A stretch of DNA of 64,000 bases from Hedera helix (lineage: Eukaryota; Streptophyta; Magnoliopsida; Apiales; Araliaceae). Below are positions 12,820 through 25,640 of this stretch, in pieces (position 1 is the first letter of the stretch; the number at the start of each line of letters is the position of its first letter). The notes under the pieces are model-generated. The model ran no database searches, was not told the DNA's origin, and was given only the letters and a program-made list of their open reading frames with translations. Both the position numbers and the translations under genes were made by a program. Location of the stretch: the NCBI GenBank assembly GCA_947179155.2, contig OX359273.1, forward strand, positions 44,277,023 to 44,341,022, written 5' to 3'.

Positions 12820-13075
12820 CTGTCAATCCACTTTGATATTCTGATGTGAAACAATGAATCCTGACCGCTTCAAACATGTCTAATTTATTTTAATTTATTA
12901 TTCTTGTATATTTCTATTTGCTTCAATTCTCAGTTAGAAATTAAGGGGCCGGAGGATGAACCTTTATTAACAAATGTCTAATTTGCGTCTGAATTTTCCA
13001 TGATGCTGAGAACTGATGCCCCTCACAATATATATTTTTTATGAGAACCAAGGGCACAAAACCCTTTCAAATATA
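12820..13075. repeat. Right copy of the 3'-flank block of the duplicated oxygenase unit
   Basis: This matches 9690-9945 in the same orientation. The two copies are about 3.1 kb apart, which gives the spacing of the tandem duplication before later insertions. Confidence 0.8.
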
Positions 13076-13548
13076 TATTTATTTCTATCATGAGGTTTCA
13101 CTGGTATGTTGGTAGTAAAAAAGTGGTAGAAAAGCTCAAGTAGAAGAAGGAAATGAAAATTATAATTTTTTTATTGCAGTTTACGTCTATACTATTTAGT
13201 AATTTGGTTCTTCCTTTTTATTTAATTCGACATTTGATTTTTCTACGTTAAATTGTAATTTTATAAGGAACCAATAATCAGTAATATAGGTTAATAAGGA
13301 AACAATGAAATCTATCTATTGTCTATAGTCTATAGTATAGTCTATTTATACTATAACTTTAATTAAATAGGTGGACAATTTAGTTCGTCCTTATTTTTAG
13401 TTCAGCCTTGATGTTGTCAATTTTTATTATTTATCAATTCAACTTGAAAATTAAAATTAGTATCGTAGTTTTATAAAAAAACAAGAATTAGTAAGATAGT
13501 TTTATAAGAAAAATAATCAAAATAAGATTATTTTACCTAAATATTATA

Positions 13549-13597
<49 letters not shown>

Positions 13598-14340
13598 ATA
13601 AAAGAAACTAATTAAATAAGATTTTAATCGTCTTACCTAACTTGAATTTGTTACTCTTGATAAAATATAAACCTAAACGTAATTATATTGAAGTATAAAT
13701 AAAGTCTTTTTATTATAAGTTAAATAATATAATTTTAGAAGAAACGTATTTTCTTATTAAAACTATTTTATGTATAAATTTAATAATATATTTATAAAAA
13801 AAAATTAATAAAATATTTACAATATCATAACTTATAATAAGACCCCCCGTGCTGTGTAGATGCTAGTTTCTTTTAAAAGTATAAATGTTTAGACTTACTA
13901 ATGAGAATTGAGACATGAGATACTTTTTACACTTCCTCCGTTTCAAATTATATTATTATTATTATTATTGATTTTTGAAAGTAAATTTAATTTGTGTTCA
14001 AATTTAAAATTGAAATGACTCATTTAAATTATAAAATAATAAAACTTAAAATGAATAATATTTTTTAAATAATTTACAATATTCGTTATTTATTAAAATT
14101 AAAAGAACGATAAAAAATTAACAATGAAGAAGGAAAATTTATTGAATTGTCCAATGGTGTTCTTTGAGGGGTAATGATTTTGTACCACTTGTGTAACTGT
14201 GTCCCCGTGTTGTTGGAAATTGGAAGGAACAAGATTTGCTAACATTTCCTACAGAATTCATTCAAAAAAGAACGGCACGTAAATTTAATAACTCGAACAT
14301 AACCAGTCTATTCCAGGTGATCTGGTGAACTCCATTTCCC
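13076..14340. other. AT-rich filler between duplication block and intact oxygenase gene
   Basis: No gene is seen. A (TA)n run lies at about 13545-13592 and a Stowaway-like end (cttcctccgtttcaaattat) at 13932-13951 followed by (ATT)n. In the left copy the same interval is only about 200 bases, so most of this is probably later insertion. Confidence 0.5.
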
Positions 14341-14355
14341 TTTTCTTCACACTAG

Positions 14356-15892
14356 TTAATTTCTCATATGGTCCAAAAGGCTTTTACCATCCAATTTCCT
14401 ATTGATGACCAATCTAACAAAATCCTCATGGCTTATAGTCTTGTAAATTGGATGATTTTCCTTGACAAGCTCCGGCATAGGTCCAATGTTGGTGGCAATG
14501 TTCGGACTGTGAAATGCAGCAATCGAAAGCCGTTCCTTTTCACAGTTTACAACAGCTCTATGCTCAATGCTACTGTATTCTCCATCACTTATTACCTGCA
14601 TTCATCCGAATAAACTGTTATCTGCTAGTAAAAAATTCTCCTACACTGTCACTGTATGAAAGATTAATTCTTGCTCTTGTTTTTGCGGATATTCAGGGCT
14701 TGATAAATTTCAGGATATGCAGTTTACGTTTTAAGGATATCATCATAAAGTTTAAAGTACCTCCATGATGTCGCCAATGTTGATGATTATGGCTCCCGGA
14801 ATAGGTTTTATAGGCACCCATTTATGGTTTTTCTTGATTTGTAGTCCTTGAACTTCATTAACTTGTATCAACAATGTCAGTCCGGTGGCATCAGAGTGTG
14901 AAGTGAGGCCTATAACCTTGTCTGAATGTATACAAGGTGGATAGTAATTCATTCTGATCCCTTGAACGCAATCCTCAAACATGTTGGTGAGTTTATGGGG
15001 TTCAACTTTAAGGCTTTCGGCCATAAGCCTTAAGAGGCTGATTGAGACTTTTTGCAGCTCCTCTGAGTACTCATCTAGTGTTGGTCTGATGATGATACAC
15101 AATTACGTAAAGAGATTTAGAAAACTTTTGTCCCAACAATTTAGTACAACATTTATTTGTTAGATCGACAACAATGAGACGGTAAAATCTTCGCCTAATG
15201 GTTAAGACCAAGGTCTTGGACCTTTAGGTATCAGAAGTGACAGAAGCTCTATTATACCTGAATGAAGTGGGAGTTTTAGGCCAGAATTTCATGTTTCTTT
15301 GTGAAACTGGAAGTGGAAGAAGGAAGAGCATGTCACCCCAATCAAGCTTTTGATCATCAGACACAACAAAGGCTTGCCCATAGCCTTCAATGTTATTAGG
15401 AAGCTGCGTGCAGGCCATTCTCTCCTCTAATGGCAGCTTGAAGAACTCCTCCGTGACCATCTTCATTTTCTCAATGGTTTCCAATGCCCCATGATTGATC
15501 AACTGTTTTACCATAAAAAATCACAATTGGTCATATATATATATATATATATATATATGTCTTATAAAATTCACCCTTCATGCTACTAAATCTTCGAAAG
15601 TTAGTTTTATTTATTTTTCTTTGTAAAGTACCTGAAAGAATCCCCAGTCTTTACAAGCCAAGTGAAGTTTATCCAATTCAGCTTCGTATCCATGTTGTCC
15701 GATGACAAGCTTGCTCATGTCAATAGCCGGAATTTGTAAGGACTCGTCTGCTAGAAGTATATCGGACTCAACCTCTATTCGAATGTATCGCAGTGGGATA
15801 TCCTTCAGATTCTTGGAAGCAAGTGACTGCACATTTTCAACAGGAAGTGAACCACCTAAATCTTTTCTGCTAGCACCCTCAATAGTGCCCAT
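14356..15892 (-). CDS. SRG1-like 2-oxoglutarate/Fe(II)-dependent oxygenase (intact copy)
   Basis: Four exons on the minus strand (15892-15632, 15502-15258, 15085-14761, 14595-14356) join in frame to 356 residues, the usual length of this plant family. The N-terminal DIOX_N region includes IPAIDMSKL and DWGFFQLINHG. The C-terminal jelly-roll domain carries the iron ligands H232 and D234 (SHSDATG) and H289 (EHRAVVN), and the 2-oxoglutarate-binding R299-x-S301 (RLSIA). Such enzymes hydroxylate, demethylate or desaturate specialised metabolites; the substrate cannot be read from the sequence. A TATATAAG lies at 15943-15936, about 45 bases from the ATG. The gene is the surviving member of a local tandem duplication. 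Confidence 0.93.
15534..15560. repeat. (AT)n microsatellite in oxygenase intron 1
   Basis: A short uninterrupted AT run between exons 1 and 2 of the oxygenase gene. Confidence 0.9.
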
Positions 15893-15999
15893 TTTCTTTT
15901 CTCCACTTGCAGTTCTTACCTCTTAAATAAACTATCTTATATACAAACTACCTAGACTTAGAAGAGGAGGAAGGAAAAAAAAAAGAACAAGACGGCTGT

Positions 16000-16700
16000 G
16001 AATCTCTTATCAACACTAAAAGTTCAGCAAACGTAGACAAGCCAAGGACATTGCCCTATTGGAATTTACTATGTAATACAAGAAACTGGAAGGACCTGAA
16101 TGTAAGAAATAGAAGGCTTCTGGTTCTGGGTGATTTTTCCATCGGGTTGGGTGGTCCATTAACATGGCAATCTCCAGCTGGCACCACTAAGATATCTTAT
16201 GGTCCTCTAGAAGATTAACAAGAGAATCCAAATATGCACAAGATTATCAAGCGCTATAGTTGGGAAAATGAAAAGTTTTCTTATATATATTTATTACAAT
16301 GTAATACTCCTGTTTTTTGTGATAAGTGATAACATTGTGTTATGACCAATTCAGAAGCAAAAAAACAAAATAAAGTTGAGGACGTCAAGATATACTTATT
16401 ACACACAGTTCAAGATATTTATTTTACTCTGTGCATATCACAAAGCACAGCACATCTAACAAGGACATCTACCATGCTATAAACTCACCCCTTTTCATAA
16501 AATTCACTCCTTTTATACCACAAAACATAACATATTCAATTTATAATACATTATTATATCCTTTTCCTTTTGGGTTTCAACTATGCTATACAAGAAATTT
16601 TTTCAGCAATAAGTACATTGTTAGTGATGATTCTTGATGAACCACTGTTAGTCCCTGCTATCATCCTCAAATTGTATGTAAGCCTACAACATTACTTGCA
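16000..16700. repeat. Right copy of the oxygenase 5' flank
   Basis: Upstream DNA of the intact oxygenase gene; blocks match 11880-12050 and 12600-12790 in order. It probably contains the promoter of the intact copy. Confidence 0.7.
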
Positions 16701-17754
16701 GGATCTATGCATAAGGGCCATATCCAAGGGGAACGTGAAACCCATTTGTTGTATTGCCTATCTCCCTTGTTCTGTTTCATGCTTCAAGTAATAATTTACC
16801 TGCTTGAGAAAGAAACCAAGAAAATGATCACTTGTTCCACACTAACTGAAATGCAGAAGTTTTAATATATCTAGTATGCCAAACTCAAACTCTAAAGTGA
16901 TTACCTATATATCTGGGGTATATTGTTTCAGAAATATTCAGTGACAAAATTTCAGAATGCCGCATCAGGGAAAAATAAAATTCAAATTTGAAATATAACG
17001 GTACAAACAAGGGATTGTTTCTTGGAGCAGACCAACTTGCCTGGGCTTTTCTCTAGGTGACCCATTTATTCTGACTTTATGGTAATAGATCAAAACCTGC
17101 ATATCTCTATTACTCGTAAAGAGAGAAAAAGGACACTGATACTATTGAAATGACATCGCTATTATTACTTATTAGCGCTATTGTAACAAAACTGTGATGG
17201 GCAGGTTTTTGGTCAGTTCTTAGAAAGTTCGAACTAATTGGTCAATTCCAAGAACTTTTCCACATACAAGGATGTTGGGAAGTAGTCTACCTACAAGAAA
17301 AGCAGATTGCAACTAAAAGTGCACAATTTTTTGTGATACTTGATGACAATTTCGTAGATTAAAAATGTTTGAACTATGGTGTTTTTTTGAGTGGCTGGAA
17401 AATCTGAGGTGAATAAAGCAGTAAATTTAACCTACAAGTATAGTAAGCGCTGTTTGGCTATGTGTGAAAATGTATTCTCTTGGCTCGTTATGTCGAGGCG
17501 AAAACAAATCACGGCTTTACTGGCAAAGCTATCAAGAATGATATATATGCATAACCTCATCCAGTTCACCAGAAATCCTACAGTTAGTAAGTTTAAAGAC
17601 GGCTATTTCCACTAGAAAAAAGGCTCATTTGACAAGGTTCCTGCTCATATGAGCATGGCACCAACTTATTATTCATTTTCATGTGAGCAGGAGATAAATG
17701 ATAACTCACTTACTGTTAAGCCTGGAATCCGTCTAGCTGCTGTAGTTCTAACTC
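16700..17754. other. Intergenic DNA, 3' flank of the 5-phosphatase gene
   Basis: The right part is the likely 3'UTR of the minus-strand phosphatase gene that ends at 17755. Otherwise I see no exon, repeat or element here. Confidence 0.5.
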
Positions 17755-20700
17755 TCATTCTTCCTCTTGGAAAATCTCAGGGTGTACTACTGCACTATTA
17801 ACGTTGAGAGCCTTCCGGAGCTTTCTCTGGTCCAAGACTTCAACTGCAATCAAGAAGGCTGAACTGACGGGCCGATGATCTGAGAGCCATATCTCTGCTC
17901 GGTTGTACGACAGCTGTTTTATGCCTTTTCCCAACCACAGTATACGATCACACCTGTATTGCAAAAGTTGAAACCACAAAGTGAACACTTGCTTATCATT
18001 TTTACAATCCACATCTCCATAAGTTCTTAAATCTTAGCTAAACTCGTATTGGACGAAGTTTCTTTCTCCAAAACGATATATACGGACAACTCTAGTCCCC
18101 ACAAAAAGGGTGCAATTTTATAATTCCCATTATCAACTCCTATGTGAACAAAGTAGGATGAAAAGAAGTTCTACTGACTTGAGCGGAATTCAGGGCAAGT
18201 AAATTCATATTGGCACCAAGATTAGCCTAATACAAGTATACAACTTACCATGGGCTAGAAAAAGAGATGACCAAAAACCTTACTATAGCTTTTGTAATGT
18301 TTAAAATTATAAAATATGTGTACCAGACATTTGGCATGCTCATTCCAGCTTATTATTTTTGCCTGACTATTGCCTTTTCTAATCAATAATTGATCTTTGG
18401 TTTTTTTGTTTGTCACATATTTAAGCAAACAAATACATTTTACGAATTATTCTAATATCACTTCAGTTATTATTTTCAGCTAATACAAACAGACCTTCAT
18501 TATTTCAGGAACCACTTGTAATCAATTCTGACTTCAGCAGAAATTACATTTTCATCAATTATTTTATGATGAACCAATATTTCTTGATTCTGAGATTTGC
18601 AATCTAGTGGTTGAAAGAAATTCTCACTTACCATGCTGGAGATCTCTTCTTCTCCCCTTCTCTTGGGTTTTCACCAACATATACATCAGAATTGATTCCA
18701 TACTTGTAAGTGGGAGGAAAGTTTATTACTCCCTCCTTCCACCCATCGAACACACCGCTTCGCAGTTCTTTGCTTAGCTGAAATAAGGGCATGAATTAAA
18801 TCAAATCTTTCTTTCTCCTTTTCTTTTAATCACACCAGTCCAAAAAAGCCATGTTAATTTACTTGACAACATTTGTATTTAAACATAGTGTCGTAAGTCT
18901 CACCTGATCACTGTTGAGGAGTTCATCCCACTGCTTCTTGGCAACAAGTTTCCTTACCTCTAAATCCAACATATTGATACGATAATTTAAGTCACCAAAC
19001 CAGAACACCTGACTGTTTACAGAATAACTTGATCAGAAATCATGTCACCATCAATATTTCAATATAAAATACCGCTTAAGATATGAATGAGTAATCAAAA
19101 TTAGGGGTTACTACAGGTAATAAGTTACCGCTTAAAATAATCAAAGTTTCAGCCGTGTGGAAATTCGGAGGTTTAAATTTTTTAGCTTGAATCTCTATTT
19201 TCTGAGATATCCAAAATCTAGAGCAGTTAAATGAGTCACGCCTATGGGACAATCCTAATTTTAGACGAGGTAACAGAGGACCACATTGCTCCTTCTGTTG
19301 AGAGGCCCAAGCTTTCACTGAATTTGTTTCAAAACATAGTTACAGCATGAAGAAAATAACGAAAACCAACACATGTTGAATTTGATCTTTTATATAGGTT
19401 CCGCAACCACAATTAATTTTTACTGCGGAAAAAGATTTATGCTGAATTTATATTTAATACAAACTGTGTTTCCATTCTGGAAAAGGGAAATCACACAAAG
19501 TATCCACTCCTATAGTTCCTTTGCATTTCCACACTAACATAATACATTACCTAAAAAAGATTGATGCGGCAAATTGACTGTGCCTTGTGTAAATTATATC
19601 GGGATGCCATGAAATGAAATACTTACTCATGAGATGGAATTGTCAGTGGTTGGTCAGTGTCATAAGCAGATGAGAAATGAGTGCGTCTTAAGATCTCGTA
19701 CACATCAGAATTACGCCTCTCTTCATACCCATCCTTATGACCAGAGGTTAAATGAGAACAAACAAAGCACAGCCGCGTTTGAAAAAGAGACATGCTAACA
19801 GACACAGATCCCTGAACCAGAAACCATCACTTATTTTTAGATCCAATATGTCAAGCCAACATGCCTTCTAACTATAAATTTGAACCTATCAATTATATGT
19901 GGGGCATCTAACAACTGCAATCACCAGCCAGTAGCCAATCACATATAACTATATAGGGCAATTTTATTTATTTTGTTTCTGTTATAAGTACATTAAAGCA
20001 AACTTGTTTCAGAAAAAGGTAAAAGAACTGAGTTGCCAACTCCCCACAACATGAAAGAGAGTCGAACCCTACACCTTTCCATTTAAAAATGCAGCACAAA
20101 ATTATTCATAACTGTCTGATGATTCTAGTGTTACAAGCAAAAAGTATCTCATTTAGAGGTCTGTAATTGAACAACTACACTTATAGTTTCTTGTTTTTTC
20201 CAATAAAAAAAACAGTTTTTTATTATTAAATTTTTTAGCACTAGTAAAATTTTATGAGATTTGAAGTTCTCCGTGAATGCATTCACTCTATTTTATTACA
20301 AGCATATACTGGTCACCTTAACAAATAGGCAAATGAAGTTTAAAGTGAAATAAGAAATACCTTGTTTCCCATGTAGCCCATAAGTCCAATTCCAACAGGA
20401 GAGACTTTCAAGTTGTTTATATGTCTTCTCAACCTTCTATGCACCCACACAGAGATGTATATTCCTACCATTTGCTTACTGACAATTCGCACATACCTAG
20501 GATGTGGTTTTACTCCATCTTCTGAAAGAGCATTTTCATGTTCCATCTCAGATATATCAAAAGAATCCTCTTCCTCTTCAGAACATTGATCTGAAACATT
20601 AGCGAGAGAATCAAGAACTTCAGATTTATCTTTCTGATCCATCCACATCGATCCTAGGTTCCCAGAGCTGTGGTGTATCCTTTTCAACCCACCACCACCC

Positions 20701-22982
20701 ACTGCAATATTTTGAGAACTGAAAATTTGAGTATTCTGCATCCAGTCAGAACCAACTCTAGCTGAAGTGCTTAATACTCTCCGCAGTTTAAGACCAGAAG
20801 AATCAACCTGCGATGCTAAATCCAGTGAATGCTCAGGCCAGTCCAATCTACTATAACGATCAATGGTATGTGCTCTTTTCAACTGAAATTTCTTCCCCAT
20901 ACCTCCGTGCAGCTTCTGGCTTTCAGGGTCACTTACATAAGCAGTGCTTATAGATTCCTCTCCTATCAACTCAAATGCAGAAGTATCATCCACATCAGCA
21001 AGTAGATCAGCAACAGAAGAAGTCCTTAGTACTGGAGATGGTGGGGCGCTATAGCTTTTGTGTTTGATGTCTGGCTCAAACGATTTATTCAAAGTTCTAC
21101 GAATGATAGACTCCCATTTTGGGATTGGCCTCCTAGTCTCTGCTCCCAGAACATTCCCAGCATTTAAAGGAACCACCTCTTGGAAACTATTAAACATTAA
21201 CAGCCATTAAAATTATCATCTTTGAACTTTATTCCTATAAAATTTAATTTTTATCGAAAGAAAATGTTACTCGTTACAGACAGAGTCACAGTCAGAATGA
21301 TGTGGCACATGATGTCTCAATGTTACACGGATCATGGTTAAGGCAAGTTGCCTGATAAAGTTGCCAACCAAATGTCCATAAAAAATGGTATATATCTTAT
21401 GTCAGACTAGCATATTATGAATTTCAGAATTTTAATGTGATTTACTGATGTGAGAAAGTACATACCCAAGAATGTAAACATCCGCTGGTTCTTCCATACA
21501 GAGCCACTCATCGATCTCCAGATCTTCATTTGGAGGTCTTCCAGCAACATTCCAAGTGCCTATTGTCACCCTACCCAAAAGCAAGCGCTAATTGAATAAG
21601 CTATAATACAAAACTAGTAAGCAGTCTTTCATTACCAAAAAAGTAAAAATTAGAGAGAAATGTTACTAGACAAACCTCACATCTTTCGTATTAATATACT
21701 GAGCGCGAAGAGTCTCTGATTTCCCTCTCCTGTGTCTCGTGTAATGGCTTTTTGAAGTTGTCCCTGAATTTATAGAACTTTCAACACATGCACAACTAAA
21801 CTTCGAGATGCATATGGAAAAAATGTTTCAAAAAGTATTGAGCATTTTAAATTTAACAATTCAGATGGTGGAAACATGGTGGTGTTTGATTACATCTTAA
21901 TAGTCTGCCTCTTAATGCATCTTAATGTTTGAAATTGGGATTAAAAAAAATTCTCTAATTGCCTCTAAATCATTAAGATACAAAATTAAATCTAAACTAT
22001 TCAGAGGACCACATTAAGATGCATTAAAAGGTGAGTTGTTAAAATGCATTAAGATGCAATCAAACATGAGCAAGAGATAGAGGAATCATCGCTCATAGAT
22101 GTGAATTGAGAAAGCAAGCCCGAATTCCTTTTTAATTAGGCTTTATAGTCTGGTCCCTGTCCCTGTTCCCGGTAAGGTCTGATTGTTATCCGCAAGTCTT
22201 ATGCGGGAAGGTGAACTTTGCAAAAGTGCTTATTTGGTAAGGAAATAGAGGACTTCTGACTCCAAGCCTACTCTAAATATTAAAATGAACCCGAAACATA
22301 AGTGAATGAGCAGGCACTTCACTTATCAACTATAAGTAAATGCAAGACGTCAGACAACTAATACATGAATTTTTCTACAGATGTAGCTAATAACAATTAG
22401 ATGGCACCACCTAAGAATCAAATATTCTAGTAAGGTAGGTATTGACATATAGCTTAGGATTTAAGCAATAGCAGAAAATGTTTAGAGATATAGAGTTTTA
22501 AGGTTATATGAATAAATAAATTAGGAGTTTTATTAGATAGGATGAAATCGCATTAACTGAAATAACGTACAGCCTGAAGTTTGCCTTTGGGATTCAGAAA
22601 GATTCCCTTGAGATCTACGGGTGCGATCCTCTGTAGCATGCCTCTGTTCGTCTTTAACGGAGTCGGCTGGAAGAAAATTACAAAGAGAAAAATTACAAAG
22701 CATAGAATGAACAAAAGTGCATTGTAAAGTAATTAAAGATATCAATTACCATCATCCTCGCTCTCAGTTTCAGAAACTTCATCTTCACTAAATTCATACA
22801 CCTTGGGCTTAATATTAAGCCATTTCTTCATCACAATGGAAGGCCAAAAAGGCTGCAAATTATTGTAGTCGTCCAAATTTATCACCGAAGACTATAAAGT
22901 CAACCTTAAAATCATAAATACACTATGAAGTAAAAAAGCAAATTCAGCGTACCTCAGAACGCTTTCCTCTCCGGGCTTTCAT
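17755..22982 (-). CDS. IP5P2: Type I inositol polyphosphate 5-phosphatase (IP5P2/At5PTase2 type)
   Basis: This phosphatase removes the 5-phosphate from inositol 1,4,5-trisphosphate and related signals, ending Ca2+ release. Ten minus-strand exons join in frame: 22982-22953, 22852-22750, 22666-22571, 21763-21676, 21570-21466, 21186-20361, 19811-19627, 19012-18904, 18777-18632 and 17953-17755, giving 628 residues. The start [10 protein letters not shown] and the following [12 protein letters not shown] resemble the N-terminus of Arabidopsis IP5P2 as I recall it. The catalytic domain starts [13 protein letters not shown], is interrupted by a Ser-rich insert in the 826-base exon, and resumes at [14 protein letters not shown]. 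Both signature motifs are intact: WFGDLNYR (about 482-489) and PAWCDRI (about 561-567). The exon 3 donor is less certain, since a GT three bases away gives the same frame. Confidence 0.93.
21883..22066. mobile_element. 184-bp MITE in intron 3 of the 5-phosphatase gene
   Basis: The ends are inverted repeats: tgtttgattacatcttaat at the left, and attaagatgcaatcaaaca at the right. The motif gcatcttaatg recurs internally in both orientations. No coding frame is present. No convincing target-site duplication was found, so the superfamily is unassigned. Confidence 0.7.
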
Positions 22983-23996
22983 CCTCCCAAGAGTATAAAA
23001 ATACAGTACTAATGCTAGCTCAGAAGACACAAGTATCAAATACTAAATGAACTGTTCCTAATTAAGTTAGAAGGCACATGGACATCTACTTGGCCGTGTT
23101 TTTGGAAACTAAATTGTTAAATAAGAGACTTTAAAGGCCACTCCAAACTAAGTCAGTGTGCGAGTTGGCTTGTTGACGCCAAAAACTAAGAAGATTCGTA
23201 CTAGGACCAAATGGAAAGGACAGGAAAAGTAGTGATCAAGCTTACAGTGAGACATCCACAAACTCAACTTGCAAAAAAGAAAAACTCAATTGGTCCTCAC
23301 ACATAGTCGTTTTCTCATCTAATTACACAAGCATGATATTATATAAAATGGAAATAAATTCAAATTAGAGCTATATAAAATTCTGAATGTCACTTTCAGT
23401 TACAAGTTATACTCCAACAAATCTACAGTATTAAAACCAACTGATGCTACACCCATAACTTTCAGTCGGGAGTAATAAACAAGATAAATGTTGGCCCAAG
23501 CAGTTTAAACAAATATATCAAACTAATACAAAAAAACGCATAATTCAGCTTCAAATTGCATTATTGAAATAAGTCACATACCTAAAATTATAGCTACCCA
23601 AAAATTTATTATATCAAAAGATACCAACTGAGTACTAAACAAATTATATGGGTAAGCAATACTGAGAGTTACAAACAAGCACTGTGGAGTAACTAAAATA
23701 TGGTGCAATAATAAACAAAGCAATGATGCAGAGACTGATAAGGACTGGCAAATTATAAAGTGAAGACACCGCGTAACGAATTATATTAATGTAATTGAAC
23801 ATACCGTCACAGCAAAGATTTGCATAGACCCACTTCCTAAAACTGCCAAAAAACTGGCATGAGCAGAATAAACAAAACAAGATTTTTGATTATAAATATG
23901 CATGCTTAAGTCAATTAGTAATTAACAAGTTAATAAACAAGAATATATTTCGAGCAGCTGTAGACTAATTGGTAGGACGGTACATAGATACATGCC

Positions 23997-24044
<48 letters not shown>

Positions 24045-24150
24045 AGTGGAGAAATGGCCTGAAACAAAGGGGACGGGGGAGGGTAATAAGAACCCGTGAA
24101 GTACATAGGTGGGTCCAGAGCACTATATGTGGTATGTGGAGGTTGATGAT
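22983..24150 (-). promoter_or_regulatory. 5' leader, leader intron and promoter region of the 5-phosphatase gene
   Basis: The bases just upstream of the ATG are leader. A possible non-coding first exon lies near 23808-23880 on the minus strand, followed by a donor (ctgtgacg|gtatg), implying a leader intron. Farther upstream is a pyrimidine-rich CT run on the minus strand, common near plant transcription starts. The intron and start site are inferred. Confidence 0.4.
23997..24044. repeat. Compound (TA)n(GA)n microsatellite
   Basis: About 25 bases of TA followed directly by about 22 bases of GA. A second tract of the same composition and order lies 1 kb away at 24970-25030. Confidence 0.95.
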
Positions 24151-24966
24151 TGATTGTACAACTTTAAATATTTTTAAATTTAAAATTAATATTAATTTAA
24201 TTAATTTATATTAATATAATTATAAATTATTTAAAAAATATTATTAATTATAAAATTTATTATTTTAAATAAATCATATTAATTTTTTAAAAATTACTCG
24301 TGATCTTATAATTTAAAATAAAAGATATATAAACAGGTCATTAGTAGTTTATTATGATTTTAAAACTTCTCGGTTATACAGACTGTAATTAGCATTTGAG
24401 AATATCACTATCCTAAAATAATTTGAAAAAAAAAATATCTAAAATATTATTTGTTCATATTTAAAACTAATTATTTTATCTTTTTTATATTGAAATAAAA
24501 AAGAAAGAGAAAGGAAGGTAGTCTTGCGAGTTTATATTTTGTTGTTGTATAAAAGTCGTACCCTTTGATGCAAGACTGGTGGTGGTTGGGACCAAAAGTA
24601 ACACGTATCTTTTAATCCAATGGATAATGGCAATCCAGAATCTGTTAAAAAAGGAGGAGATGTGATTTGGTGGAATTTAGTTGTCTAGCGGACAAGTTGA
24701 TGAATTTATTTGGTAATATGACAATAATGGAATTATCTTAAGGACGTGCCATTTGAGTTTGAGGGTTAACTGAAAGTAGGGATGAGCAAAAAATATCAAA
24801 AAAATTAGCAATAAATAAATCAAAAACTGAAAAAGCCGAAAAAAATTGTAAAATCAAATCGTCAAAAAACGTAATCAATGAAAAAATTGAAAAAAAATCA
24901 AATCGCCCATTTAATTACAATAACGGTCACTAACGGAAAATTGCTCCAAAAATTAATCGAACTGTA

Positions 24967-25030
<64 letters not shown>

Positions 25031-25640
25031 TGGATGAAAGCAAGGTGTTAAAAAAAAGATGAGTTGATGGAACCTCGAAAGAAATATAGGAAATTAGAAG
25101 TAGGAAAGAAAAAACTGTGAAAATGATGTCCACCAGCGAATCTTACCATAGACAGACGACGAAAAGGTGGGGGCATATCTATAAGGACAATGCATCGAAC
25201 AAACAAAAAGCCTACCAATAACTACAATTATTGAAATTGGAAATTATTTATATGCTATTCTACAAAAAGTTGTTTACGTCATAATTTTTAATCTAACTCT
25301 CGCACGAATGAATTTTAGTTTAAAGTTGTCTTCGTGTACTCGAGGAATAATAAACAAGATATTTCAAACAAGGCAGGTGAAGCATAATTCAAAGCCAATC
25401 CTCTCTAATGGTAGTATTAACCCAGCTGTATCATGCAATTTTACAACCAGAACCCAGACAACGATGCATTTAAATGGAAAAGTGTGGTTTTGAAAAGAAG
25501 TCCAGAGGGTTCGGGATCTACACAAACTTTTTTTTTTAAAATAATAACAAAAAAAAGTGTTTCTGAACATACAAAGTTCGGGTGAAAAGTAGTTTCAGAA
25601 GTGCGCCCAATTTCAAATTTGTGTGAAACCCAGATGATAA
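24150..25640. other. Intergenic DNA between the 5-phosphatase and tetraspanin genes
   Basis: No exon is seen. The part 24780-24960 starts gggatgagcaaaaaat and is rich in aaatcaaat-type words, like degraded hAT-derived repeats in plants. The compound microsatellite at 24970-25030 follows directly. Confidence 0.45.
24970..25030. repeat. Second compound (TA)n(GA)n microsatellite
   Basis: About 30 bases of TA followed by about 31 bases of GA with one interruption; same order and strand as the tract at 23997-24044. Confidence 0.95.

Noticed and set aside
22571..22574. GC donor for exon 3 of the 5-phosphatase gene
   Set aside because: A standard GT three bases downstream keeps the same frame and matches the donor consensus better, so I used GT, though the GC form is not excluded.
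23969..24214. Plus-strand frame with alternating Tyr-Ile and Glu-Arg
   Set aside because: It is the translation of the (TA)n(GA)n microsatellite.
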